DNA of 64,000 bases from Fen-330 sp050008465 (lineage in GTDB: Bacteria; Acidobacteriota; Terriglobia; Bryobacterales; Bryobacteraceae): the NCBI GenBank assembly GCA_050008465.1, contig JBEKMO010000017.1:1-64000 (forward strand). Direction: 5' to 3'. The number at the start of each line of letters is the position of its first letter. The stretch's first letter is position 1. Position numbers and translations under genes: made by a program. Below, piece after piece: positions 1 to 8,397 of this stretch. A model generated the notes under the pieces. That model did no database searches. It was not told where the DNA came from and was given only the letters and a program-made list of their open reading frames with translations.

Positions 1-1
1 G

Positions 2-1078
2 CCTTCCGCCCAACCGATCATCGAGGTGGAGGGCAAGCTGCGCTTCGAGCTGCCGGGGACCCCGCTGTTCCCCGCCCTGGCCGACGACACCGTATTGAAG
101 CCCACGCTGGATTGGCTGATACGGAGCGCGCAGCCGGGCGGATTCGACGCCGAGCTGTGCTACGTGACCGGGGAGTTGAACTGGTCGGCGGACTACAACC
201 TGATCGCCCCGGTCGCCGGAGACGATCTGGACCTGGTGGGTTGGGTGACCATCGACAACAAGAGCGGCAAGACCTTCGAAAACGCACGCATCAAGCTGAT
301 GGCCGGGGATGTGAACAAGCTGGAGCCGAGAGGAGGCGGCATCAGAATGGGTGGCGCAAAGGACAGTTTCATGGCCGTGGCGGGCTTCGCGGGCACGCCG
401 CCGGTGAGCGAGAAGTCCTTCGACGAGTACCATCTCTACACGCTGGAGCGGCTGGCCACACTGCACGATGGCGAAACCAAGCAGGTGGAGTTCGTGCGCG
501 CCTCCGGCATCCAGTCGCGGCTGGTGTACGTCTACGACGGGGCCAAGCTCGACCTCAACCGCTACCAGGGCTGGAACTGGGAGGCGCTGCGCAACGATCC
601 CGGCTTTGGGGCGCAGTCCAATCCCAAGGTCTGGGTGATGAGGGAAGTGGTGAACTCGGAGGCCAACCATCTGGGCATCCCGCTGCCGGCCGGCCGGACG
701 CGGTTCTACCGCCGCGACACGGACGGGCGGCTGGAGTTCACCGGCGAAGACAACATCCAGCACACGCCGCGAGGCGAAACGGTGCGCGTGCTCACGGGGG
801 CGGCATTCGACCTGGTAGGCGAGCGGCGGAGGCTGAACTTCCGGATCGACCAGCAGCGCTCGACGGTCGAGGAGTCGTTCGAGATCAAGGTGCGGAACCG
901 CAAGACGACGCCCGTGGAGGTGCGCGTGGTGGAGCACCTGTACCGCTGGTTCACCTGGGAGATCCAGTTGAACTCGAGCCCTTACAAGAAGACCGACGCG
1001 CGCACGATCCAGTTCACGGTGCCGCTGGCACCCGATGAGGAGAAGGTGATCACGTACCAGGTGCGGTACACCTGGTGA
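2..1078 (+). CDS. DUF4139 domain-containing protein (5' end outside window)
   Basis: The frame is open from the first bases of the window, so only the C-terminal ~358 residues are seen and the true start lies upstream. The visible part is beta-rich and matches the DUF4139 pattern: a segment reading VGWVTIDNKSGKTFENA near residue 80, then a long stretch ending with VRNRKTTPVEVRVVEHL and a C-terminal EEKVITYQVRYTW. Proteins of this family are usually exported and their role is unknown. An internal GTG at 26 could be mistaken for the start, but the reading frame continues to the left of it without a stop. Two tandem hairpins follow the stop codon. Confidence 0.75.
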   Translation, partial: PSAQPIIEVEGKLRFELPGTPLFPALADDTVLKPTLDWLIRSAQPGGFDAELCYVTGELNWSADYNLIAPVAGDDLDLVGWVTIDNKSGKTFENARIKLMAGDVNKLEPRGGGIRMGGAKDSFMAVAGFAGTPPVSEKSFDEYHLYTLERLATLHDGETKQVEFVRASGIQSRLVYVYDGAKLDLNRYQGWNWEALRNDPGFGAQSNPKVWVMREVVNSEANHLGIPLPAGRTRFYRRDTDGRLEFTGEDNIQHTPRGETVRVLTGAAFDLVGERRRLNFRIDQQRSTVEESFEIKVRNRKTTPVEVRVVEHLYRWFTWEIQLNSSPYKKTDARTIQFTVPLAPDEEKVITYQVRYTW

Positions 1079-1087
1079 CGGGGCGCG

Positions 1088-1127
1088 GGGCCGACGTGGA
1101 CGTCGGCCCGCGGACCTGGGGGTCCGC
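1088..1127. repeat. Tandem palindromes downstream of the DUF4139 gene
   Basis: Two perfect hairpins sit side by side: a 9-bp stem (1088-1096 with 1101-1109, loop TGGA) and a 7-bp stem (1110-1116 with 1121-1127, loop TGGG). No T-tract follows, so this is not a classical intrinsic terminator. The right end reads TCCGCCCTACGAAG, similar to GTAGGGCGG-type motifs at other gene borders in the window (about 21190, 53845, 55593), which suggests a dispersed REP-like intergenic repeat. Confidence 0.55.
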
Positions 1128-1288
1128 CCTACGAAGACAAGGCGTGCTCCCGCGTGTGTGGTGGCCCACATTGTGTCCGGCGTGACACGCGCCCTGTAGA
1201 CGCCGGGCCCTGATAAATCAATAGGTTGCGCTCTGGCAGCCGGCTTGCCTTATGTCTGGCCATGAAGCGAGACCAAGGGCAGTCGAAG

Positions 1289-1834
1289 ATGAGGACGCTG
1301 GCGGCGGCCATCCTGGTGGCGATTGCCAGGGCGCAGGCGGAGAACGCGGGCGCGCAGGCGGTGAGCGCCCGGATCGTGGTCAGCATCCCCGACCGCAAGC
1401 TGGCGCTGGTTGAAGGCGGGCGCGTGGTGAAGGTCTACGAGACCGCGGTGGGCGCGGCGGTCAGCCCGAGCCCCACCGGGACCTTCACCGTCGTGACGCG
1501 CATCCCGAATCCTACCTGGTACGCACCGGGCAAGGTGGTGGGCCCGGGGAAACACAACCCACTGGGCACGCGCTGGATGGGACTCAGCCTCAAGGGCTTC
1601 GGGATTCACGGCACCAACTGCCCGCGGTCCATCGGCCGGGCAGCCTCGCACGGCTGCATCCGCATGCGCAACCGGGATGTGGAGGATCTGTTCGAGCGGG
1701 TGAGCGTGGGCTACGTGGTCGAGCTGCGCGGCCAGCGCGACTCGGAGACCGAGCGCATCTTCGGCGAGGCGCCGAAGCCCGCGACCGCCGTGGTTGCCGC
1801 CGCCGGCCCGCAGGTCCCGAACGGAGGTGAATGA
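1289..1834 (+). CDS. Exported L,D-transpeptidase (YkuD family)
   Basis: The protein should form or exchange 3-3 peptidoglycan cross-links, or attach proteins to peptidoglycan, in the periplasm. The YkuD catalytic signature is present: HGTNCP, then SHGCIRMRN with His121 and the nucleophile Cys123 (numbering from the chosen start). A short hydrophobic N-terminus (MRTLAAAILVAIARA) looks like a signal peptide. I chose the ATG at 1289; the ATG at 1262 (nine residues longer) and the longer frame from 1226 are alternatives. At 181 residues it is a minimal single-domain enzyme with no LysM or PG-binding domain. Its stop overlaps the start of the following membrane peptide by 4 bp (ATGA). Confidence 0.82.
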   Translation: MRTLAAAILVAIARAQAENAGAQAVSARIVVSIPDRKLALVEGGRVVKVYETAVGAAVSPSPTGTFTVVTRIPNPTWYAPGKVVGPGKHNPLGTRWMGLSLKGFGIHGTNCPRSIGRAASHGCIRMRNRDVEDLFERVSVGYVVELRGQRDSETERIFGEAPKPATAVVAAAGPQVPNGGE

Positions 1835-1965
1835 GTATGGACGCCGTGTTATTCCTGGTGGGAGTGGGAGTTGTGGCAGGCTGTTCGTTCACCGTCGCGC
1901 TGTATACGGCGCGCCTCGCGATCCGGATTGTGTTTGCAGTGGCCAGGGTCCGCGATATACGATGA
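1831..1965 (+). CDS. Small single-pass membrane peptide (44 aa)
   Basis: A 44-codon frame starts with ATG inside the stop of the L,D-transpeptidase gene (ATGA overlap) and has a strong ribosome binding site, GGAGGTGA at 1823-1830. The product begins MSMDAVLFLVGVGVVAGCSF and has one hydrophobic helix of about 20 residues followed by a basic tail (ARLAIR...ARVRDIR), as in small membrane proteins with the C-terminus inside. No family is recognised. The overlap and the ribosome binding site argue that it is translated, coupled to the transpeptidase; the function is unknown. Confidence 0.6.
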   Translation: MSMDAVLFLVGVGVVAGCSFTVALYTARLAIRIVFAVARVRDIR

Positions 1966-1971
1966 CGGTTC

Positions 1972-3057
1972 GTGCTGCGCCTGATCCTGGTTCTGTTCAG
2001 CCTGTTGGCTCCGCCGGAGGATTCCGTCCTCGAGCTGGCGCGCAAGATCGCGGCTGCGCTCGGCCCGCGCGAGGCCGTGGCGCTTACGGTTCGCAATGCG
2101 TCTTCGCTCGCGGCAGCGGAAGTAGCGGGGGTGCGGCGCGAGATCGAGAGCCAGTTGCGAGCCCGCGGTTTCACGCTGGCTTCGGATGCGCCCGCGACCG
2201 TCGCCGTGACGCTCGCGGAGAACTGGCAGGGCGGCGTCTGGATCGCCGAGATACGACACGGGGATAAGCGCGAGGTGGTGATGGTGGCGCCAACGCGCCC
2301 GCGGGAGCGCGCGGCGGCCACGCCGATGGGGATCGACAGGCAACTCATCCTGGAGCAGCCGGATCCGATTCTGGACGCGGTGGCGCTGGAGAGCCTGCTG
2401 GTCGTGCTGGAGCCCACCGAGGTGGTGTTCTACGAGCGCAAAGAGGCGCGGTGGGAGCGGCGCCAGGCGATCGCGCTGCCGCAGCGGGTGTGGCCGCGCG
2501 ACCTGCGGGGACGTCTGGCGATCGAGGGGGATTCGTTCGAGGCTTTTCTGCCGGGCCTGGCCTGCAAAGGCAAGGTGCAGCCGGAGCCGGCGCTCCAGTG
2601 CGAGGAGAGCGACGCGCCCTGGCCCATCGGCGCGCCGCTCAAGAAAGGAAGCAACACCTTCGAGGCGGAGAAACTGCCACCGTTCTACTCGACCGCGCGG
2701 GTGGGAGAGTATTCGCTGGCTGCCGGCGTGGACGGACGGACTCAGTGGTTCGACAATGCCACCGCAGCCACGGGGTCGTTTGGGGGGTGGGGCAGCGACA
2801 TCGCCGCCGTCGAGACGGGCTGCGGCGGGGGACGGCAGGTGCTGGCGACGCGCCCCAGCGACGCCAACGAGACCGACGCCGTGCAGGCGTACGAGATTGC
2901 GGGCCGCCAGCCGGTAGGTGTCAGCCCGGCACTGGAGTTCTCCGGGCCGGTGACCGCGATGTGGGCTTCGGGACCAGCCAGCGTGGTGGCGATTACGCGC
3001 GATCTGAAGACCGGACAATATGCCGCGTTCCGCATTTCACTTACTTGCAGCCGCTAG
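1972..3057 (+). CDS. Exported protein of unknown function
   Basis: This is a 361-residue protein with a GTG start and an N-terminal signal-like segment (MLRLILVLFSLLAPPE). I do not recognise the family. The N-terminal third resembles a small alpha/beta domain (IAAALGPREAVALTVRN..., ESQLRARGFTLA...ATVAVTLAENW), as in secreted Acidobacteria proteins that estimate lipoprotein-like or transport activities, but this is only an impression. The C-terminal part has propeller-like repeats (GSDIAAVETGCGGGRQVLAT, GPVTAMWASGPASVVAI). It begins 6 bases after the small membrane peptide and overlaps the start of the solute-binding protein by 38 bp, so it is the first large gene of an operon ending in a histidine kinase. 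Confidence 0.6.
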   Translation: MLRLILVLFSLLAPPEDSVLELARKIAAALGPREAVALTVRNASSLAAAEVAGVRREIESQLRARGFTLASDAPATVAVTLAENWQGGVWIAEIRHGDKREVVMVAPTRPRERAAATPMGIDRQLILEQPDPILDAVALESLLVVLEPTEVVFYERKEARWERRQAIALPQRVWPRDLRGRLAIEGDSFEAFLPGLACKGKVQPEPALQCEESDAPWPIGAPLKKGSNTFEAEKLPPFYSTARVGEYSLAAGVDGRTQWFDNATAATGSFGGWGSDIAAVETGCGGGRQVLATRPSDANETDAVQAYEIAGRQPVGVSPALEFSGPVTAMWASGPASVVAITRDLKTGQYAAFRISLTCSR

Positions 3058-4348
3058 CCTGCTGCTGGGGGCTACGTCGCGGCTAGAAGCGGCGCGACGG
3101 CCCCGTTACGGCGGGACGCTGCGGGTGGAACTGCGCGCGCCGCGGGCGCTCGAAGCGGCGGCGTGGCCGATGGCGTTCGAAACGCTGGTGGCGCTGGATG
3201 AAAGCGGGCGGCCGCAGCCGGCGCTCGCCATCTCCTGGCGGCGCGATGCGACGGGCCGGCGCTGGCAGTTCCGGCTGCGGCCGAATGTGAAGTTCCACGA
3301 TGGCTCGCCACTCGCGGCCGAGGCGGTGGCGGCGGCATTGGGAGGAAGCGGCTGGTCTGCGCGCATCGCGGGCGAGGAGGTTGTCATCCAGGCGGAGGCG
3401 CCGACGTCGCTGGCGGAATTCGCGGACGCCCGCCGGGCGGTGTTTGCGCGGAGCACCGACGGATCGCTTCAAGGGACCGGGCCGTTCCGCCTGGCGCAGT
3501 GGGAGTCGCGGCGCGCGATGCTGGCGGCTCACGAGGAGTACTGGGCGGGCCGGCCTTTCCTGGATGCGGTGGCGATCGAGATGGGGCGCACGGCGCAGCA
3601 GCAGTTCCTGGACCTGGAGTTGGGGAAGGCCGACCTGATCGAACTGGGGCCGAACGACGTCCGGCGGGCAACGCAATCCGGGGCCAGGATCTGGAGCTCG
3701 GCGCCGGTCACGTTGATGGCGCTTCGGTTCGAGCGGGGGCGGCCGCTGGCGGAAGACGCGAAGCTGCGCGAGGCGCTGGCGCTCTCCATCGACCGGGCGG
3801 CGATCCTGAACGTGCTGCTGCAAAAACGCGGCGAGGCCGCGGGGGGCCTCTTGCCACAGTGGCTGAGCGGGTATGCGGTGCTGTTTTCCACGGCGCGCGA
3901 TGCGGCGCGAGCACGCCAGTTGGTTACGGGCGCGCCGGTGCTCTCGCTGGCCTCGGACCCGTCGGATGCGCTGGCCCGCATGATCGCCGACCGCGTCGCC
4001 GTGAACGCACGGGAGGTTGGCATACGGCTGCTGACGGCGACGGAGGCGGGCTACGCGGATTTGCATTTGGTTCGCGCGCGCATTTCACCGCTTGCCTCCG
4101 AGCAGGCCCTGGTGCGACTGGCCGCTTCGCTTCAGTTGCCGGACCTGCTCCATCTTTCCAGCCCGGCGCTGGAGAGCCTGTACGCGGGGGAGCGCGCGCT
4201 GCTGGAGGAATACCGGGTGATTCCGCTGTTCCACTTGCCGGAGATCTATGGCGCGCGCCCGCGGGTCAAGACGTGGGCGACGCCGGGTCTGCTGAGGACC
4301 GGCGAATGGCGCCTGGACGATCTCTGGCTGGATTCGGAGCTGCCGTGA
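3020..4348 (+). CDS. Extracellular solute-binding protein, family 5 (oligopeptide/nickel type)
   Basis: The 442-residue product has a signal peptide (MPRSAFHLLAAASLLLGATS) and the SBP_bac_5 signature: RPRYGGTLRVEL after the cleavage region, then a substrate-lobe motif RPNVKFHDGSPLAAEAV near residue 90 and LREALALSIDRAAIL near residue 250. Family members bind peptides, opines or metal chelates for ABC importers. No permease or ATPase gene is adjacent. Instead the stop codon overlaps the GTG start of a histidine kinase (GTGA), and the gene overlaps the unknown exported protein in front by 38 bp. It is somewhat shorter than typical DppA/OppA proteins (about 500-540 aa). The context suggests a sensory rather than an import role; that is inference. 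Confidence 0.8.
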   Translation: MPRSAFHLLAAASLLLGATSRLEAARRPRYGGTLRVELRAPRALEAAAWPMAFETLVALDESGRPQPALAISWRRDATGRRWQFRLRPNVKFHDGSPLAAEAVAAALGGSGWSARIAGEEVVIQAEAPTSLAEFADARRAVFARSTDGSLQGTGPFRLAQWESRRAMLAAHEEYWAGRPFLDAVAIEMGRTAQQQFLDLELGKADLIELGPNDVRRATQSGARIWSSAPVTLMALRFERGRPLAEDAKLREALALSIDRAAILNVLLQKRGEAAGGLLPQWLSGYAVLFSTARDAARARQLVTGAPVLSLASDPSDALARMIADRVAVNAREVGIRLLTATEAGYADLHLVRARISPLASEQALVRLAASLQLPDLLHLSSPALESLYAGERALLEEYRVIPLFHLPEIYGARPRVKTWATPGLLRTGEWRLDDLWLDSELP

Positions 4349-6108
4349 CGTTCCGAACGCGAATGCTGGTGTCGTTCGCGCTGGCCGTGGTCGCGACCGC
4401 GGCGCTGGTCACCTGGGTGGTGTCGGCGATGACGCGCCGCACCTTCGAGCAGGCCGACGATCAGCGCACGGCGACGCTGGTGGCGCAGTTCCGGCGGGAG
4501 TTCGAGCGCCGCCGCGAGGAACTGGTACGGCGGGTCGAGGCGATCGCGGCCATGCAGAGTACTCTGGACATGGCGATCGAGCTGAGCCGCCCGGAACCGG
4601 ACTACGCGCCGTACGTGAATGAGGCCGGCGCGCTGGCCGCCGCGCACGCGCTGGATCTCGTGGAACTGCTGGCGCAGGATGGCACGATCGTTTCTTCGGC
4701 GCAGTGGCCCGCGCGCTTCGGCTACAGAGCCGAGTGGGTGAAAGAGCAGGCGGAGTGGAAAGAAGCGTTCCTGAAGAGCGAAGAGCTGCCGAACGAGACC
4801 GTGCTGGCGATGGTGGCGGTGCGGGCGGTGAGCGCCGGCGGAAGCAACCTGTACGTGGCCGGGGGGTACCGCCTGGACCGCGGTTTTCTGGGCTCGCTGG
4901 TGTTGCCGGCCGGGATGCGCGTGCTGCTGTATCACAATTTCGAGCCGCGGTTTAGCGCGCAGGCGGTCACGGACGCCGCGGGGCCGGCGCGCGGGGCCGA
5001 GAGGCTGGCTCCGCTGATCGAGCAGGTGCGCTTGGAACAGCGCGAGGTGACGCGCACGATCGAGTGGCCCGACGGTCCGGAGACCTTTCAGGCAATTCCT
5101 CTGGCCGGTCGGCAGAACGAGCTTCTGGGCGTGCTGCTGGTGGGCAGCTCGCGGCGGGAACTGGCGGCCCTTGCTGCCCGCATCCGCTGGGCGGGCGCGC
5201 TGGCGGCCGGCTTCGGCATCCTGCTGGGCATCGGGCTGAGCTACTGGGCGGCGCGGCGGCTCACCGGGCCGGTGGCGCAGTTGGCGCGCGGCGCGCGCGC
5301 GGTGGCTTCGGGCAACTGGAACGTGCGCGTGAGCGTCGCCTCGCGGGACGAGATCGGGGAGCTGGCGCGCGCCTTCAACTCGATGACGCAGGAGCTGATC
5401 GGCCAGAGGGACCGCCTGCTGCAAGCCGAGCGCGTGGCCGCCTGGCGCGAGCTGGCGCGCCGCCTGGCCCACGAGCTGAAGAACCCGCTGTTCCCGCTTC
5501 AGATCACCATCGAGACGTTGCAGCGCGCCAAGGAGCAGGCGCCCGGAGAGTTCGACGAGATCTTCCGCGAGAGCGCCGCGACGCTGCTGGTCGAACTGGC
5601 GAACCTGAAAACCATCGTCGGGCGGTTCAGCGATTTCGCCAAGATGCCGGCGCCGCAATTGGAGCCGGTGGACCTGAACGAAATCGTGCGGGGCGCGGCG
5701 CGGCTGTTCGATGCGCAGCTACGCGCTGGCAGCCACGCGCCGATCGCGCCGGAGGTGGATTGCGACCCGGGCCTGGGGACGATTCGGGCCGATCCCGAGC
5801 AGGTGACGCGCGCTCTCGACAACCTGATTCTGAACGCCATCGACGCCATGCCCGAAGGCGGCACGCTGCGCATCCGGACGCGGCGGGGGGAGGGCTGCGC
5901 GCAACTGGAAGTCTCCGACACCGGCCAGGGCCTGACGAAAGAGGAGTGCGAGCGCCTGTTCACTCCGTACTACACGACCAAGCGGCACGGAACGGGTCTG
6001 GGCCTGGCGATCGTGCAATCGGTGGTCGCCGACCACCACGGCAAGATCTCGGTGGAAAGCGAGCCGGGCCGCGGCGCCACCTTCCGCATCGAGCTGCCAG
6101 CGGGGTGA
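4345..6108 (+). CDS. Membrane sensor histidine kinase, NtrY-like
   Basis: The 587-residue kinase has a first membrane helix at about residues 8-29, a periplasmic sensor region of some 240 residues, a second helix near 275-295, a HAMP segment (RRLTGPVAQLARGARAV), a HisKA domain with LAHELKNP carrying phospho-acceptor His376, and an ATPase domain with N-box DNLILNAIDAM, SDTGQGL and GTGLGLAIV motifs. The H-box and HAMP arrangement are those of NtrY-type kinases. The start is the GTG that overlaps the stop of the solute-binding protein gene. The frame stays open upstream to 3499, but that part is a shadow of the upstream gene. No response regulator follows, so its partner must be encoded elsewhere. 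Confidence 0.87.
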   Translation: MTFRTRMLVSFALAVVATAALVTWVVSAMTRRTFEQADDQRTATLVAQFRREFERRREELVRRVEAIAAMQSTLDMAIELSRPEPDYAPYVNEAGALAAAHALDLVELLAQDGTIVSSAQWPARFGYRAEWVKEQAEWKEAFLKSEELPNETVLAMVAVRAVSAGGSNLYVAGGYRLDRGFLGSLVLPAGMRVLLYHNFEPRFSAQAVTDAAGPARGAERLAPLIEQVRLEQREVTRTIEWPDGPETFQAIPLAGRQNELLGVLLVGSSRRELAALAARIRWAGALAAGFGILLGIGLSYWAARRLTGPVAQLARGARAVASGNWNVRVSVASRDEIGELARAFNSMTQELIGQRDRLLQAERVAAWRELARRLAHELKNPLFPLQITIETLQRAKEQAPGEFDEIFRESAATLLVELANLKTIVGRFSDFAKMPAPQLEPVDLNEIVRGAARLFDAQLRAGSHAPIAPEVDCDPGLGTIRADPEQVTRALDNLILNAIDAMPEGGTLRIRTRRGEGCAQLEVSDTGQGLTKEECERLFTPYYTTKRHGTGLGLAIVQSVVADHHGKISVESEPGRGATFRIELPAG

Positions 6109-6115
6109 GGGGCCG

Positions 6116-6859
6116 CTACTTTTTCACGTTGCCGCCGAACTGGACTCCCGGGCCGATCGAAAACCGGACCGTGTTGCGGCTGTCCTTGAGCAGATCGTTG
6201 AACAGGTGATCGTGCACGAAATCGGCCTGGACGCGCAGGGCGAAGTGCTTGGTGAGGTTGAAATCGACACCGCCGCCGAAGCCATAGAACTTGGTCCAGT
6301 CCGTTTTCTTTCCGGAGGGGGCAAGCAGCGCGACGATGCCTTGCGCGATCAGGTCGGTGGATGGCACATGCGGAACCGCTACTTCGTGGATGGCGCCGCA
6401 GGACGGCCGGATGAACAGCGTTACGGCGGAGAAGTGGCGGTAGGCGACCTGCGGGCCGCCCGCGAAGGTCTCGGTAGTCGAGCTGGCGGGCACGGAGAGC
6501 GAGTAACCGGCCGGCAGCCTCCCGGCCGCGGCGTACTGCTGAAGCGTTGCTCCGAGAGACTGCTGAAGGGACGTGAGCAGCTCGCTGGGCACTATGGTCA
6601 GGTCGCCCTGGGCACGGCTGAAGTCCACGCCAAGCGAGAGCCAGGAAGTCACCCTGACTCCGCCCTGAAGATGAAAGCCGGTCTCAGCCAGCTTGATGTG
6701 CGGACTGTTGAGATAAGCGAAGCCTGCGTATGCGTCGAAACGGCCAACGTAGCTCTGCTGGCCGAAAGCCTGCGTGGCGGCAAGAATCAGGGTCAGGACA
6801 AGCACCCGGCAGATCGGGTGCTTAATGGAAGTTGCTGCAATCCTGGGTGCGCGGTTCAA
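6116..6859 (-). CDS. Outer-membrane beta-barrel protein
   Basis: The 247-residue product has a signal peptide (ICRVLVLTLILAATQAFGQQ) followed by alternating strands such as SYVGRFDAYAGFAYL, FHLQGGVRVTSWLSLGVDFSR and, at the C-terminus, FALRVQADFVHDHLF and VRFSIGPGVQFGG, as expected of an OmpA/OmpW-sized 8-stranded barrel. The start is taken as TTG at 6859 because GGAGGAG lies 5 bases in front of it. The barrel does not end in the usual terminal aromatic residue but in GGNVKK. The gene converges on the histidine kinase gene with 7 bases between the stops. Ligand or function cannot be told. Confidence 0.7.
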   Translation of the reverse strand: MNRAPRIAATSIKHPICRVLVLTLILAATQAFGQQSYVGRFDAYAGFAYLNSPHIKLAETGFHLQGGVRVTSWLSLGVDFSRAQGDLTIVPSELLTSLQQSLGATLQQYAAAGRLPAGYSLSVPASSTTETFAGGPQVAYRHFSAVTLFIRPSCGAIHEVAVPHVPSTDLIAQGIVALLAPSGKKTDWTKFYGFGGGVDFNLTKHFALRVQADFVHDHLFNDLLKDSRNTVRFSIGPGVQFGGNVKK

Positions 6860-6869
6860 TGGTCTCCTC

Positions 6870-7009
6870 CTACGGGGCCGTTTCCGGGTCTAAACAGCAT
6901 ACCAAAACTCGGAAGTCAATCCGGCAGGGTCGCGGCGGGTGCCTGACCGGGGGATTCCGGGTTTGTATTGGGCAGCGGGGCCGGCGGTGGAAGGGCGGGG
7001 CCAGAGACT
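6870..7009. other. Intergenic stretch, no gene recognised
   Basis: Together with the doubtful frame at 7010-7297 this leaves some 430 bases between the barrel gene and the VWFA gene without a convincing gene. I see no terminator, tRNA or repeat that can be named. A 12-base word, TTCCGGGTTTGT, at 6955-6966 recurs at 8515-8526 on the other side of the VWFA gene. Confidence 0.4.
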
Positions 7010-7297
7010 TCACCTCTGAGAAGCGGAACCGCCTGGGGCCCGTGAAGGCTCCGGGCGGCTCCCAGCGTTTCCGGGTTTCCGTCCGAAGCGGCGATGCTCT
7101 TGCATATAGGTTGAGGTGACGAACTCGCCCGGCGGCAGATGAGACCGCGCTGCCGCAAACGCCCACTGGGCCAATCGCACCTCCTGTGCCCGGCCCGCAA
7201 GAAGCATACCTTCAAGCTGCCGCGCAAGCTGGCCATTTTCGCCCTGGACTCCAAACGGATTAAGAGTTTGCGCAAGAAACCTGATAAGTACAATCAA
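7010..7297 (-). CDS. Doubtful small hypothetical protein
   Basis: A 95-codon frame starts with TTG overlapping the stop of the VWFA-related gene (TTGA). The first 60 residues look protein-like (QLARQLEGMLLAGRAQEV, FAAARSHLPPGEF), while the end is rich in R, G and P like non-coding frames of GC-rich DNA. It has no clear ribosome binding site and no recognised family. It may be a translationally coupled small protein or chance; low confidence. Confidence 0.22.
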   Translation of the reverse strand: MIVLIRFLAQTLNPFGVQGENGQLARQLEGMLLAGRAQEVRLAQWAFAAARSHLPPGEFVTSTYMQEHRRFGRKPGNAGSRPEPSRAPGGSASQR

Positions 7298-8397
7298 CGC
7301 GCTGGCGCCTGCTCCGGCTGAGCGTAGTACCCAGATCGCGTGCGCGCGGCTGCTCCGGGCCTGTCGATCTTAATCTCGAGCGCATGGTACTCGTTTGGAC
7401 CGTCCCCGGCAAGGCCGTCAAACGAGAGGACGTAAAAGGCATTCGCGTCCGCAATGCACGTTGCGATCTCACGCGCCACAGCGTTACTTGAATTGAGAAC
7501 CAGGCCTCCACTCTGATGCGCAAGGACCTCCAGTGCCAGATTCCCGGTCTGCGCCTGTCTTACCGTCCTCACTGGTGTTAAGAACTGCTTGTAAGTTGAC
7601 GTTCGCAATTCACCCGTGTCCACGATTCCAAACGCATCAATGAAGTAAAGAGTAATACGAGCACGTCGAAGTTCGTCCGAAAGAGCAACGATGGAGGTGA
7701 AAAGCCCCTGCTGAAGCTTTGAGCTTGGCCAGCCTGCGCTTAGGCCGGAAAGAAGGGGCCAACCCGGAGTAATCCATACCACGAGTTTTCGTCCAGCCCT
7801 TGTCGCTTCATAAACAGCGAGCTGTTCGAGCGCGTGTAGAGACAACTGTAGCCGTTCAGCGGCGCCGTAAAACCCTTGTGACCTGCCAATTGTACGCAGA
7901 CCGGATCGTTTCTGGTTTAGTTCCGCAATGAGAGCGTTTCCATCTCGGGAAGATGTGTTCCCGATCAGTGTTCCCGAATCGGAAAACAATACGATCGATA
8001 CTGGGCCGGCAAGCTCCCCGCCGTTTTGCCCTAGAAACTTCACGATTTCTCCCCGCTCGAACGATACCCTTGTGAATGAAGCGTTGACTTCATCCACGAG
8101 CAAAATCACTTCCACGGGCGGATCAGCCGTCGCGATCCCATTTTCAACGGCATGAAAAGACGCGATCTTCTGCGGCTGCTTGTTGTCTAGAAGCGTGAAG
8201 TCCTGCTGGTGCAGGCCAGGGAGCGGCCTTCCGGACTTATCGGTCACTACCACATCGAGCGTGATCCGGCGATTCGCACTGCCCGGCAGGACAGATGCCG
8301 GAGGTCCGGACTGCCCCGCTGGTCCATTCTGCTGTGCAAGTGCGGAAACAAGCGAAAAGGAGAACAGAGAGATACGACCCATCCGCCGCGTGTTCAT
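7294..8397 (-). CDS. VWFA-related Acidobacterial-type secreted protein
   Basis: The 367-residue product has a signal peptide (ISLFSFSLVSALAQQ), a conserved opening segment RITLDVVVTDKSGRPLPGL with QDFTLLDNKQPQKIASF, and then a von Willebrand A-like fold: VEVILLVDEVNASF near residue 95 in place of the usual DxSxS metal site, GPVSIVLFSDSGTLI, RKLVVWITPGWPLLSG and ARITLYFIDAFGIVDTG. This is the pattern of the VWFA-related domain family abundant in Acidobacteria. The start is the ATG at 8397 with GAGGTGA 5 bases in front. The first metal-site motif is VDEVNAS, so the full MIDAS is not evident. The gene is visibly more AT-rich than its neighbours. Its function is unknown; adhesion or protein-protein contact outside the cell is usually assumed. 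Confidence 0.8.
   Translation of the reverse strand: MNTRRMGRISLFSFSLVSALAQQNGPAGQSGPPASVLPGSANRRITLDVVVTDKSGRPLPGLHQQDFTLLDNKQPQKIASFHAVENGIATADPPVEVILLVDEVNASFTRVSFERGEIVKFLGQNGGELAGPVSIVLFSDSGTLIGNTSSRDGNALIAELNQKRSGLRTIGRSQGFYGAAERLQLSLHALEQLAVYEATRAGRKLVVWITPGWPLLSGLSAGWPSSKLQQGLFTSIVALSDELRRARITLYFIDAFGIVDTGELRTSTYKQFLTPVRTVRQAQTGNLALEVLAHQSGGLVLNSSNAVAREIATCIADANAFYVLSFDGLAGDGPNEYHALEIKIDRPGAAARTRSGYYAQPEQAPAR

Noticed and set aside
3499..4344. The kinase reading frame stays open 282 codons upstream, suggesting an 869-residue protein
   Set aside because: This part lies wholly inside the solute-binding protein gene, has R/G/A-rich shadow composition and no signal or domain; the GTG at 4345 overlapping the upstream stop is a better start.
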